Positions 45,200 to 53,701 of a stretch of DNA of 64,000 nucleotides are shown one piece after another. A program made the translations under genes and the position numbers. The notes under the pieces were generated by a model. That model did not search any database. It had not been told where the DNA came from and saw only the letters and a program-made list of their open reading frames with translations. This stretch comes from Oceanospirillum linum (GTDB taxonomy: Bacteria; Pseudomonadota; Gammaproteobacteria; Pseudomonadales; Halomonadaceae): the NCBI RefSeq assembly GCF_900182785.1, contig NZ_FXTS01000003.1, positions 372,001-436,000 on the forward strand, read 5' to 3'. Position 1 is the first letter of the stretch; every line of letters starts with the position of its first letter.

Positions 45200-46453
45200 T
45201 CAGGCCGGGAGTACCGTTTCACCAGCAATTTGCTGCTCAAAGGTTTCCCGGCGGCGTACCAGAAAACTTTGCTCACCATCCACCATCACTTCTGCAGCAC
45301 GATTACGGCTATTGTAGTTGGAGGACATGGCAAAACCATAAGCACCCGCAGAGCGAACCGCCAGCAGATCACCCTGCATCAGGGCAAGTTCACGATCTTT
45401 ACCGATAAAATCACCGGTTTCACAGATTGGGCCAACCAGATCGTAATTGGATGTTTTAGCATCTGCTCCAGGCTGCACTACCGGGATGATATTCTGCCAG
45501 GCACTGTACAGTGACGGGCGCAACAGATCATTCATAGCCGCATCGACAATGGCAAAATCTTTCGCTTCCGTTGGTTTCAGGTACTCCACCCGGGTCACCA
45601 AAATACCGGCATTGGCCGCAATAGAGCGCCCCGGCTCCATAATCAACATCAGATCGCTGTCACCCAAACGCTCCAGAACCTTTGTCGCGTACTCGCTTGG
45701 CTCCGGCGGGGTCTCATCGTCATAGCGCACGCCCAGGCCACCACCCAGATCCAGGTGTTTAATATGGATGCCCTGCTCAGCCAGCTTAGCGATCAGATCT
45801 AACAGACGATCTAATGCATCCAGGAAAGGCGCGCTCTGGGTCAACTGAGAACCAATATGGCAATCAACACCCTCCACTTTCAGGTTTGGCAAGCCAGCGG
45901 CCTTCAGATAAACAGCCTCAGCGCGCTCGATGGAGATGCCGAATTTATTCTCTTTCAGACCGGTGGAAATATACGGGTGTGTCTGAGCATCCACATCAGG
46001 GTTAACCCTCAGGGAAACGCTCGCCTGCAGTCCCATGGATTCGGCAACATCGTTCAGACGATCCAGCTCCGCTTCAGATTCCACATTGAAACATTTAATG
46101 CCTACCTGCAAAGCCCGACGCATCTCATGGGCTTGCTTACCCACACCAGAGAAGATCACCTTTGAAGGATCACCACCGGCAGTCAGAACACGCTCCAGCT
46201 CACCAACCGAAACAATATCAAAGCCAGCACCCAGACGGGCCAGCACGTTCAGTACTGCAAGATTTGAGTTGGCTTTTACCGCATAGCAGATCAGGTGCGG
46301 CTGCCCCGCCAGAGCCTCATCATAAGCACGGTAGTGGCGCTCAAGGGTCGCGCGGGAATAGACATAAAGCGGAGTACCATACTGCTCCGCCAGCTGGTTA
46401 ACAGCGACATCTTCTGCAAACAGGGTATCACCCTGATAGTTAAAAAAATCCAT
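45200..46453 (-). CDS. lysA: Diaminopimelate decarboxylase
   Basis: 417 residues from the ATG at 46453 (MDFFNYQGDTLFAEDV...), with GGTGAG upstream. An alanine-racemase-like PLP barrel enzyme. CYAVKANSNLAVLNVLARLGAGFDIVSVGEL contains the PLP lysine; GGGLGVRY and GPICETGDF, with the catalytic Cys, follow. It makes lysine from meso-diaminopimelate. Confidence 0.97.
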   Translation of the reverse strand: MDFFNYQGDTLFAEDVAVNQLAEQYGTPLYVYSRATLERHYRAYDEALAGQPHLICYAVKANSNLAVLNVLARLGAGFDIVSVGELERVLTAGGDPSKVIFSGVGKQAHEMRRALQVGIKCFNVESEAELDRLNDVAESMGLQASVSLRVNPDVDAQTHPYISTGLKENKFGISIERAEAVYLKAAGLPNLKVEGVDCHIGSQLTQSAPFLDALDRLLDLIAKLAEQGIHIKHLDLGGGLGVRYDDETPPEPSEYATKVLERLGDSDLMLIMEPGRSIAANAGILVTRVEYLKPTEAKDFAIVDAAMNDLLRPSLYSAWQNIIPVVQPGADAKTSNYDLVGPICETGDFIGKDRELALMQGDLLAVRSAGAYGFAMSSNYNSRNRAAEVMVDGEQSFLVRRRETFEQQIAGETVLPA

Positions 46454-46549
46454 AACGGTCTCACCGAAGTGGGTATCTGCCCGCAGCAAATACCGAAAAT
46501 TTGAACTGTGCCGGATGCAGTCAAACCAGCATCCGGCACAATATAAGTT

Positions 46550-46675
46550 TTATCGGGTCTGTGTCTTATTGGCAGCAGCTTCATCCGGCAGATAAAGCGG
46601 GCCTTTCTGTCCACAACCTGCAAGAGCCAATGTCAGCAGACACAGGCTCAGAACCGCTTTAAAACGACACATCAT
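46550..46675 (-). CDS. lptM: Small lipoprotein LptM (YifL-like)
   Basis: 41 residues: MMCRFKAVLSLCLLTLALAG then CGQKGPLYLPDEA. The lipobox LAGC and the conserved CGQKGPLYLP directly after it identify the LptM/YifL family, which assists maturation of the LptD-LptE translocon for LPS export. The ATG overlaps the argH stop as TGATG, so the two may be translationally coupled; an ATG three bases later is equally possible. The yifL-lysA-dapF order is conserved. Confidence 0.9.
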   Translation of the reverse strand: MMCRFKAVLSLCLLTLALAGCGQKGPLYLPDEAAANKTQTR

Positions 46676-48090
46676 CAACGACGGGCCGCCAGTGCTTCGT
46701 GGCCGCGTTTAACCGCCGCACGCACCTGATCAGGAGCAGTACCACCGATATGGTTGCGGGCACTGACAGAACCTTCCAGCGTCAGAACGTCAAAGACGTC
46801 TTCGGTGATGGTATCAGAGAATTGCTGCAGCTCTTCAAGGGTCATCTCACCCAGGTCTTTACCGGTTTCGATGCCGTAGGCCACAGACTTACCGACAATC
46901 TCATGGGAATCACGAAAAGCGATACCCTTACGCACCAGATAATCCGCCAGATCCGTTGCCGTGGAGAAGCCACGCAGCGCCGCTTCACGCATCTCTTGTT
47001 TACGGGACTCAATGGCCGGAATCATATCGGCAAAGGCGCGCAGCGAACCCTGCAGTGTGTCCACTACATCAAAGATCGGCTCTTTATCTTCCTGATTGTC
47101 TTTGTTGTACGCCAGCGGCTGAGACTTCATCAGCGTCAGCAGGGAGAACAGATGACCAAAAACGCGACCACTCTTACCTCGCACCAGCTCCGGCACATCC
47201 GGGTTTTTCTTCTGAGGCATAATAGAAGAACCGGTGCAGAACCGATCCGGCAGATTGATAAAGTTAAACTGCGCTGAAGTCCACAGCACCAGTTCTTCCG
47301 ACATACGGGACAGGTGCATCATAATCAGGCTTGCCGCTGAAGAGAATTCAATGGCAAAATCACGATCGGAGACAGAATCCAGCGAGTTCTCTGTCGGACG
47401 TTCAAAACCCAGCAGTTCAGCGGTCATATGGCGGTCGATCGGATAGGTCGTACCCGCCAGAGCCGCAGCACCCAAAGGCAAAATATTGATCCGTTTACGG
47501 CAATCCTGCAGACGCTCATAGTCACGATGCAGCATCTCAAACCACGCCATCAGGTGATGACCAAATGTCACCGGCTGTGCTGTTTGCAGATGAGTAAAGC
47601 CCGGCATAATAGTGTCGGCTTCTTTTTCAGCCAGACCCAGAAGACCTTCCTGCAGGCGGTTCAGCTCAGCACTGATAACATCGATCTCATCACGCAGGTA
47701 AAGACGAATATCAGTGGCTACCTGATCGTTACGGGAGCGGCCCGTATGCAGTTTTTTTCCGGTAATACCGATCTTTTGCGTTAAGCGAGCCTCGATGTTC
47801 ATGTGTACATCTTCCAGCTCCACAGACCATTGGAATTCACCGTTGGCGATCTCTTCACGGATCTCAGTCAGCCCCTGAATAATCTGTGCACACTCTTCTT
47901 CCGTCAGCACACCAACCTTAGTCAGCATTTTCGCGTGGGCGACAGAGCCCTGAATATCCTGATTCGCCATACGCTGGTCAAAATCAACGGACGCGGTAAA
48001 ACGTGCTACAAAAGCATCCGTAGGTTCATTGAAGCGGCCGCCCCATTGCTGGTTCGTTGTCTGTGTCGTGCTCTCTTGCTTAACGCTCAT
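46675..48090 (-). CDS. argH: Argininosuccinate lyase
   Basis: 471 residues from ATG 48090 (GAGGA six to seven bases upstream; the ATG at 48096 is too close). Fumarase/aspartase superfamily: WGGRFNEPTDAFVARFTASVDFDQR, HTGRSRNDQVATDIRLYLRD and the signature GSSIMPQKKNPD are visible. It releases arginine and fumarate in the last step of arginine synthesis. It is divergent from the Septu-like module. Confidence 0.97.
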   Translation of the reverse strand: MSVKQESTTQTTNQQWGGRFNEPTDAFVARFTASVDFDQRMANQDIQGSVAHAKMLTKVGVLTEEECAQIIQGLTEIREEIANGEFQWSVELEDVHMNIEARLTQKIGITGKKLHTGRSRNDQVATDIRLYLRDEIDVISAELNRLQEGLLGLAEKEADTIMPGFTHLQTAQPVTFGHHLMAWFEMLHRDYERLQDCRKRINILPLGAAALAGTTYPIDRHMTAELLGFERPTENSLDSVSDRDFAIEFSSAASLIMMHLSRMSEELVLWTSAQFNFINLPDRFCTGSSIMPQKKNPDVPELVRGKSGRVFGHLFSLLTLMKSQPLAYNKDNQEDKEPIFDVVDTLQGSLRAFADMIPAIESRKQEMREAALRGFSTATDLADYLVRKGIAFRDSHEIVGKSVAYGIETGKDLGEMTLEELQQFSDTITEDVFDVLTLEGSVSARNHIGGTAPDQVRAAVKRGHEALAARR

Positions 48091-48290
48091 TATCATTCCT
48101 CATACCGGAGACTCAGTCTGTAGTGTCTGAAGCACTGGCCGGGTAATCACCAGCGCGCCTTAACAGACCACAGAGATAAGCTAACTTTTGTCAGCATTAT
48201 AAACAGATAGCGCTGCACCTTCATTTAATTCCATGATTCAAATGCTATAAAATTTGCTAAGGTGCTGTTCTGAATGAATTTGGAGTAATA

Positions 48291-49598
48291 GTGGTGAAAA
48301 TTGAAAACCTGCGAATCGAAAATTTCAGACGCTTTGAGTCGCTGGAGATCGACTTTCATCCTGAACTCACAGTGATTATTGCCCAGAACGGGCAGGGCAA
48401 GACCTCACTATTGGACGCCTGCAGTATCGCTTTGGGCACGTTTGTTGGCGCATTTGATTTTGGCAGATCCAAACACATTGAAGTCAAAGACGCTCGTTAT
48501 AAGCGGCTGCCGAACAGTGTTAATAATGAACAACAGTTCCCTGTAAAAGTTAGTGCCACCTATACTGATCCCGCCCTCAAAATCAGCCGACAACTGAATG
48601 GTCTAAAAAGTCGAACAACGGTCAAAGATGCAGAATCTCTAACTCATCACGGCAAACAGCTAGGGGAGAAAGTAAGAGAGCTCGAACAGGCAACATTACC
48701 TGTTATGGCTTATTTCGGTGCGGGTCGTCTTTGGATTACGCACAAAAACGCCAGTCGTAAATCGGTTTTATCAACCAGTCGCACCATGGGTTATGAGGAT
48801 TGCCTTTCATCTGCATCAAACTTCAAACAAATGCAGCAATGGATGATGAAAGCAACATACGCTGCTCTTCAGCAACGAGAGATGGGCGGTTATGAAACTT
48901 ACAATCTGTCCAGTCAGCTGACAGCAGTAAAAAACACCGTCGACAAGATACTTGAAACCGCTGGTTGGAGTAACTTTCACTACAGCATGAGCCACGAAGA
49001 ATTGGCGATGCAACATGAAGAACTAGGGATACTGCCCGTTAGTATGCTTAGTGATGGCGTCCGCGCGATGGTCTCTTTGGCGGCTGACCTCTCTTGGAGG
49101 TGTGTAAAGCTTAATCCGCATTTGGGAGTAGGTGCTCCACTGCAGACAGAGGGCATTGTGATGCTGGATGAAGTGGATATGCACCTGCATCCAGAGTGGC
49201 AGCAAACCGTTATCCATTCACTGAGAACCGCCTTCCCAAAAGTGCAGTTTATTGTTACTACGCACAGCCCGCAGGTGCTTTCAACGGTACCTAAAGAGTG
49301 TATTCGCCTGATCGGCAACAATGCCGCCGGACAAACTATCGCCTCTGAACCTTTGGCATTTTCTTATGGCGAACCCAGTGGCGATATTCTGCAATCCATT
49401 ATGCAGGTTGATCCACAACCGCCAGTGCCAGAAAAAAAGATGCTGGATGAATTAACCTCACTGGTTGATCAGGGCGAATATAAGAGCCCTAGAGCAGATG
49501 AGCTACTCGAAGAACTCAGCGCTCGACTTAATGAGCGCCACCCTCAACTGGGAAAAATCCGCAGAAGCATCAGACGTCAGGAGGCTCTTAACGGATGA
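48291..49598 (+). CDS. ptuA: Septu-like anti-phage ATPase PtuA
   Basis: 435 residues, an SMC/RecF-like ATPase split by a coiled insertion. IENLRIENFRRFESLEIDF is the usual start, Walker A AQNGQGKTS lies at about 31-39, the signature region LPVSMLSDGVRAMVSLAADL at about 250, Walker B EGIVMLDEVDMHLHPEWQ at 287-304 and TTHSPQVL after. This AAA_21-type ATPase followed by an overlapping HNH gene is the Septu layout, also used as effector in retron Ec78. No reverse transcriptase is nearby, so it is stand-alone Septu. It is inserted between argH and hemC. Confidence 0.85.
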   Translation: MVKIENLRIENFRRFESLEIDFHPELTVIIAQNGQGKTSLLDACSIALGTFVGAFDFGRSKHIEVKDARYKRLPNSVNNEQQFPVKVSATYTDPALKISRQLNGLKSRTTVKDAESLTHHGKQLGEKVRELEQATLPVMAYFGAGRLWITHKNASRKSVLSTSRTMGYEDCLSSASNFKQMQQWMMKATYAALQQREMGGYETYNLSSQLTAVKNTVDKILETAGWSNFHYSMSHEELAMQHEELGILPVSMLSDGVRAMVSLAADLSWRCVKLNPHLGVGAPLQTEGIVMLDEVDMHLHPEWQQTVIHSLRTAFPKVQFIVTTHSPQVLSTVPKECIRLIGNNAAGQTIASEPLAFSYGEPSGDILQSIMQVDPQPPVPEKKMLDELTSLVDQGEYKSPRADELLEELSARLNERHPQLGKIRRSIRRQEALNG

Positions 49599-50308
49599 GA
49601 CGCATCACAAAAGGATCTTGTGGCCCCTATGCATTAGAAAAAGCCAATCAAACACCGCCGACAACAGACCAAGAAGCACAAAGCCGCTGGGGTTCATTTG
49701 GTCACAAATCAGCCTTGAACGATTTGCTGATGAATGAACAATATGGGCTATGCGCCTACTCTGAGATCAATCTTGAACATCATCATCTAGGCGTGCATAT
49801 TGAGCATATTCAGCCCAAAAGCCGCTTTCCCAAAAGAACGTTTGACTACCAAAACTTAGTACTGAGCGCTCTAGCAATCTCCGATTTAAAGGCTATGGAT
49901 AAAGCTTCGATTTTTGGCGGCCATCACAAAGGTAGTGAGTTCGACCCAGCACTCTTTATCTCCGGCCTGATAGATAACAGCGCCGATTACTTTACCTATC
50001 TTTCCAACGGCTATATTGAGCCAAAACGTACGTTGTCAGAACGCGATAAAGAAAAGGCTCAATACACTATTAACCTTCTGAATCTCAACAGCCCCTATCT
50101 TCTTGCCGAGCGCAGACGTTGGCTAGATGAGTTGGATACCTTGATTGATGAGCATATCGATCAGAGGCTTTCCATTGAAAACTTAGCCGCGATTTATCTC
50201 TTACCCAGAAACCAAAGGCTGGACTCCTTTTTTACCGCTAACCGCCAACGGTTTATGAAAATAGGAGACCAATTAATCACACAGGAAGCACCTGAACTCT
50301 ACCCGTGA
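49595..50308 (+). CDS. ptuB: Septu-like HNH endonuclease PtuB
   Basis: 237 residues, ATG overlapping the ptuA stop by 4 bases. The HNH core is visible: YGLCAYSEINL...GVHIEHIQPKSRFPKRTFDYQNLVLS, then FGGHHKGSEFDPALFI. The family is the TIGR02646-like HNH proteins found as PtuB. Related proteins often have cysteine pairs around the HNH (C-x-Y-C and a later C); here CAYS and LVLSALAI lack the partners, so zinc binding may be absent or altered. It likely cleaves DNA when released or activated by PtuA. Confidence 0.83.
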   Translation: MRRITKGSCGPYALEKANQTPPTTDQEAQSRWGSFGHKSALNDLLMNEQYGLCAYSEINLEHHHLGVHIEHIQPKSRFPKRTFDYQNLVLSALAISDLKAMDKASIFGGHHKGSEFDPALFISGLIDNSADYFTYLSNGYIEPKRTLSERDKEKAQYTINLLNLNSPYLLAERRRWLDELDTLIDEHIDQRLSIENLAAIYLLPRNQRLDSFFTANRQRFMKIGDQLITQEAPELYP

Positions 50309-50411
50309 TCTACCGGCCTATAGTCCCTAATCTCTCTTACCTCTGGTAGAATCGAATCAATACAAATTTCAGGGGCAAAGCCCAAACCCATTTATTAGAG
50401 TTTCTATCTCC

Positions 50412-51350
50412 ATGAGTCAGCAAGTTATCCGTATCGCAACCCGTAAAAGCCCCCTGGCCATGTGGCAGGCGGAACACATTCAGGCCCGCCTTGAGGCGCT
50501 TCACCCGGAGCTGACAGTGGAGCTGGTGCCGATGAGCACCCAGGGTGATAAAATTCTGGATACACCTTTGGCAAAAATTGGCGGCAAGGGCTTATTTGTA
50601 AAAGAGCTTGAGCTGGCCATGAGTGAAGGCCGGGCGGATATCGCGGTACACTCCATGAAAGATGTCCCTATGGTGCTGCCAAAGGGCTTTGCGCTGCCGG
50701 TGATCTGCGAACGTCACGCACCGACAGATGCTTTTGTTTCCAATAAATACGCCAGCTTTGATGATCTGCCTCAGGGAGCCATTCTGGGTACATCCAGCCT
50801 GCGCCGTGAGCTGCAAGCCCGCGCCAATCGTCCGGATCTGGATGTCAGAAGCCTGCGTGGTAACATCCAGACCCGTATGGGTAAAATGGATGCTGGCGAA
50901 TATGATGCCATACTGCTGGCCACTTCTGGTCTGCAGCGCATGGAGCTGGACGAGCGCATCCGCCATGAGATGACACCGGAGATGAGCCTGCCCGCAGTGG
51001 GTCAGGGTGCCCTGGGTATCGAAACCCGTGAGGGTGATGCCGAGATCATCAAACTGCTGGAACCACTGAAACACGAAGACACCTGGAACACCGTTCGCGC
51101 TGAGCGCGCCATGAACTGCCATCTTGAAGGAGGTTGCCAGGTTCCTATCGGCGGTTATGCCGTGCTGGTAGATAACGGTGAAAATATCCACCTGCGGGCA
51201 TTAGTCGGAGAGCCCGATGGCACCGTATTACTGCGCGCTGAGAAAACCGGCCCGGTTTCTGACCCGGAAGCACTGGGCGTCGCCGTCGCCGAAATGCTGA
51301 TTGAACAGGGTGCAAAAGAGATTCTGGACAAGGTTTACAACCGAACCTAA
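50412..51350 (+). CDS. hemC: Porphobilinogen deaminase (hydroxymethylbilane synthase)
   Basis: 312 residues. RIATRKSPLAMWQAEHIQ, KIGGKGLFVKELE, IAVHSMKDVP, GTSSLRRELQ and LRGNIQTRMGKMDAGEYDAILLA are standard. The dipyrromethane cofactor Cys is in EGGCQVPIGGYA (about residue 242). It polymerises four porphobilinogens. First gene of the hem cluster, immediately after the Septu module. Confidence 0.98.
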   Translation: MSQQVIRIATRKSPLAMWQAEHIQARLEALHPELTVELVPMSTQGDKILDTPLAKIGGKGLFVKELELAMSEGRADIAVHSMKDVPMVLPKGFALPVICERHAPTDAFVSNKYASFDDLPQGAILGTSSLRRELQARANRPDLDVRSLRGNIQTRMGKMDAGEYDAILLATSGLQRMELDERIRHEMTPEMSLPAVGQGALGIETREGDAEIIKLLEPLKHEDTWNTVRAERAMNCHLEGGCQVPIGGYAVLVDNGENIHLRALVGEPDGTVLLRAEKTGPVSDPEALGVAVAEMLIEQGAKEILDKVYNRT

Positions 51351-51386
51351 AGCAGCCGCGCCTGATTCAACGGCCTACTGAATATT

Positions 51387-51416
51387 CCCGGCCAGCCTCT
51401 TCTCTGGCCGGGTTTT
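51387..51416 (+). terminator. Hairpin between hemC and hemD
   Basis: CCCGGCCAG/CTGGCCGGG (51387-51395 and 51404-51412), 8-base loop, then only T4. It may act as a partial terminator, so hemD-hemX-hemY could be less expressed or driven by their own promoter in the 122-base gap. Confidence 0.6.
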
Positions 51417-51472
51417 AACCTGAGCATCCTGACCCAATCAATATTTCGCGCCGCAAGGACTGACAGCACCCC

Positions 51473-52258
51473 ATGAACAGCCAACGCTTGTTAAGGCACT
51501 CGGACCAGAAACCCCTCAAGATCGCGGTTACCCGCCCCAAGGGGCAGGAAGCGTTATTGATGCAGGAGCTGGAAGCAGCCGGTGCTGAGCCTTACCATAT
51601 CCCACTGTTAGCGATAGAGGCTCTGGAAGAAACCCCGGCAGACCGCAGCACGCTGCTGGATCTGGATCTTTACAGTAAAGTGATCTGTGTTAGCCCGGTG
51701 ACGGCCAACCTGTTTCTGGATCGACTGGACCAGTACTGGCCGCAGCCACCCGTCAAAGTTCTCTGGGTCACGCCCGGCGCGGGCACTGCCGCGATTCTGG
51801 ACGATTACGGCCTGCCCGTGGTCTACCCTGAACAAGGGGATAACAGCGAGGCGATGCTGACGCTTCCTGCCTTGACCAACGTCACCGGAGAGAAGATTCT
51901 CCTCTGCAAAGGTGAAGGCGGACGCCCATTACTAAAAAGTACACTGGAAGAGCGGGGTGCTCAGGTTAAGGAACTTTTTTTCTATAAACGGGTTTGTCCG
52001 TCTATTATGAGCGCTGAACGTGAGCTGCTTCAGTCTGAGTATTTTGATGCCATCCTGATCAGCAGTCTGGACGCCCTGAGCCATTTAGTTCATTTAGCCG
52101 GAGCCGAGCCCGGCCTGTTTAATACCCTTTTACTGGTTTCCAGCCCCCGCCTGAGACAAGAAGCCCGTACAATGGGCTTCAAAAAAATCATCCAGGCAAA
52201 AGGAGCCGGTGGTCCATGGCAACAGGCCGCCCTGGAATCCATAGCCAGTCAACGCTAA
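51473..52258 (+). CDS. hemD: Uroporphyrinogen-III synthase
   Basis: 261 residues; a divergent family. IAVTRPKGQEALLMQELEAAGAEPYHIPLLAIE, LYSKVICVSPVTANLF, VTPGAGTAAIL and ILLCKGEGGRPLL...FYKRVCP follow the HemD pattern, with FDAILISSLDALSHL near the end. It cyclises hydroxymethylbilane to uroporphyrinogen III. It is 15 bases before hemX. Confidence 0.93.
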   Translation: MNSQRLLRHSDQKPLKIAVTRPKGQEALLMQELEAAGAEPYHIPLLAIEALEETPADRSTLLDLDLYSKVICVSPVTANLFLDRLDQYWPQPPVKVLWVTPGAGTAAILDDYGLPVVYPEQGDNSEAMLTLPALTNVTGEKILLCKGEGGRPLLKSTLEERGAQVKELFFYKRVCPSIMSAERELLQSEYFDAILISSLDALSHLVHLAGAEPGLFNTLLLVSSPRLRQEARTMGFKKIIQAKGAGGPWQQAALESIASQR

Positions 52259-52273
52259 GCACGAGGCGATGCA

Positions 52274-53701
52274 ATGAGCGATAAAGAGAATAAAACCACG
52301 GACACAACAGCGGCCGACCAGCCCTCTAATGACTCGCCCGAGCAAGAAGTCTCTACGGAGCAGGGCCCTGGCTTTGTTATGGTCGGTGAAAGCACCTCTG
52401 AGTCTGCAATGGATGAAGAAGCGGTTAAAGCTGCAGATAAAGCGAAAAGCTCTGAAAGACACACAACCTCAGAGAGCGCTAAAGATGCAAAAGCCAAATC
52501 AGCTCCTGTAGATGGCACAGCTTCCGATACGGCAAAGCCGGCTTCAGCAGAAAAAACCACCGCCAGCAAAAAACCAGAAATATCCTCAGCAAAACCTCGG
52601 GCGGAAGCCGGGACATCAGACAAAAAAGGCTCTGTCATTGCTCTTAGCGCCCTGATTATTGCCCTGGGAGCTGCCGGTCTGGCGGGTTATACCTTCTGGC
52701 AGCAGCAGGAAAAAACCGCGCAGGCACTAACCCAACTAAGCGAGCGTAACAACCAGCTGGAAGCTCAGTTGCAACGCCAGGTTCAGAGCCTGAACAGCCT
52801 TCAGCCACTTCCCGTCACAACCCAGCAACTGGAAGCGCAAAGCCGTAGCCTGCAAGAAAAGCAGAAGCAGCAGCAACAACATCTTCAGGAACTTGCTGGT
52901 GCCTTTGCCAGCAGCCAGGGGCCAAAGCCTTCTGACTGGCTACAGGCAGAAGCGGAATATCTCTTACGTCTGGCAAACCATCGCCTGCAACTGGAAGGAG
53001 ACCTGACCGGCGCCAAAACACTCTTGGCCAGCGCCGATGAACGCCTTGCCAAAGCCGATAACCCGGCACTGTTTGCTGTTCGTCAGGCGATTGCCAATGA
53101 GCTGGCAGCACTTAACAGCATCTACACACTGGACCAAAGCGGACTCTATTTCAAACTCAGCGCTCTGGAAACTCAGATCCAACAGCTTCCTCTGCCAATG
53201 GACCCTGAAAGCCGCAGTGCATTTCATCAGACTCAACTGGAAGAGAATCAGGAGCAGAATATCTGGCAAGCGCTATGGAATGAGGCCAAAACACTGATTG
53301 TTGTGCGGCATCGTGATGAAAAAATCACTCCTCTGCTTCCTCCTGAAGAGAGCCTCTACCTGCGCCATAATCTACGTCTGACCCTGCAGCAAGCCCAGAT
53401 CGCCCTGCTAAAAGAAGAGCAGGCACTGTTCAGTGCCCTGATCAAACAAGCGATAGACTGGGTAAGCACTCATTTCGACCAGAGCGCCACCCAAACACAA
53501 AGTGTATTAAGCACTCTGAAAGCATTTTCCGAACAGAGTATTCGTCAGCAACGCCCGGATATATCAGCATCACTAAACCTCCTGCGGGACTTGCAGAAAC
53601 AACGCTTCAGCAGCTCAGTTCCCGATACTGCACCAGAAAATAAAGCGCCCGAAGTGAACGGAGCTGTTAAAAACTCAACAACGGAGGCACCCAGCTCATG
53701 A
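52274..53701 (+). CDS. hemX: HemX-like membrane protein
   Basis: 475 residues. The N-terminal ~115 residues are polar and Ser/Ala/Lys/Glu rich, followed by one membrane helix (VIALSALIIALGAAGLAGYTF), a coiled coil and an uroporphyrin-III C-methyltransferase-like HemX domain (WLQAEAEYLLRLANHRLQLEGDL...ALLNEAKTLIVVRH-like). It is a non-catalytic companion of the gammaproteobacterial heme cluster. Overlaps hemY by 4 bases. Confidence 0.93.
   Translation: MSDKENKTTDTTAADQPSNDSPEQEVSTEQGPGFVMVGESTSESAMDEEAVKAADKAKSSERHTTSESAKDAKAKSAPVDGTASDTAKPASAEKTTASKKPEISSAKPRAEAGTSDKKGSVIALSALIIALGAAGLAGYTFWQQQEKTAQALTQLSERNNQLEAQLQRQVQSLNSLQPLPVTTQQLEAQSRSLQEKQKQQQQHLQELAGAFASSQGPKPSDWLQAEAEYLLRLANHRLQLEGDLTGAKTLLASADERLAKADNPALFAVRQAIANELAALNSIYTLDQSGLYFKLSALETQIQQLPLPMDPESRSAFHQTQLEENQEQNIWQALWNEAKTLIVVRHRDEKITPLLPPEESLYLRHNLRLTLQQAQIALLKEEQALFSALIKQAIDWVSTHFDQSATQTQSVLSTLKAFSEQSIRQQRPDISASLNLLRDLQKQRFSSSVPDTAPENKAPEVNGAVKNSTTEAPSS

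Noticed and set aside
48291..50308. Retron Ec78-type system
   Set aside because: Only the PtuA/PtuB-like effectors are present; there is no reverse transcriptase or msr/msd-like RNA nearby.
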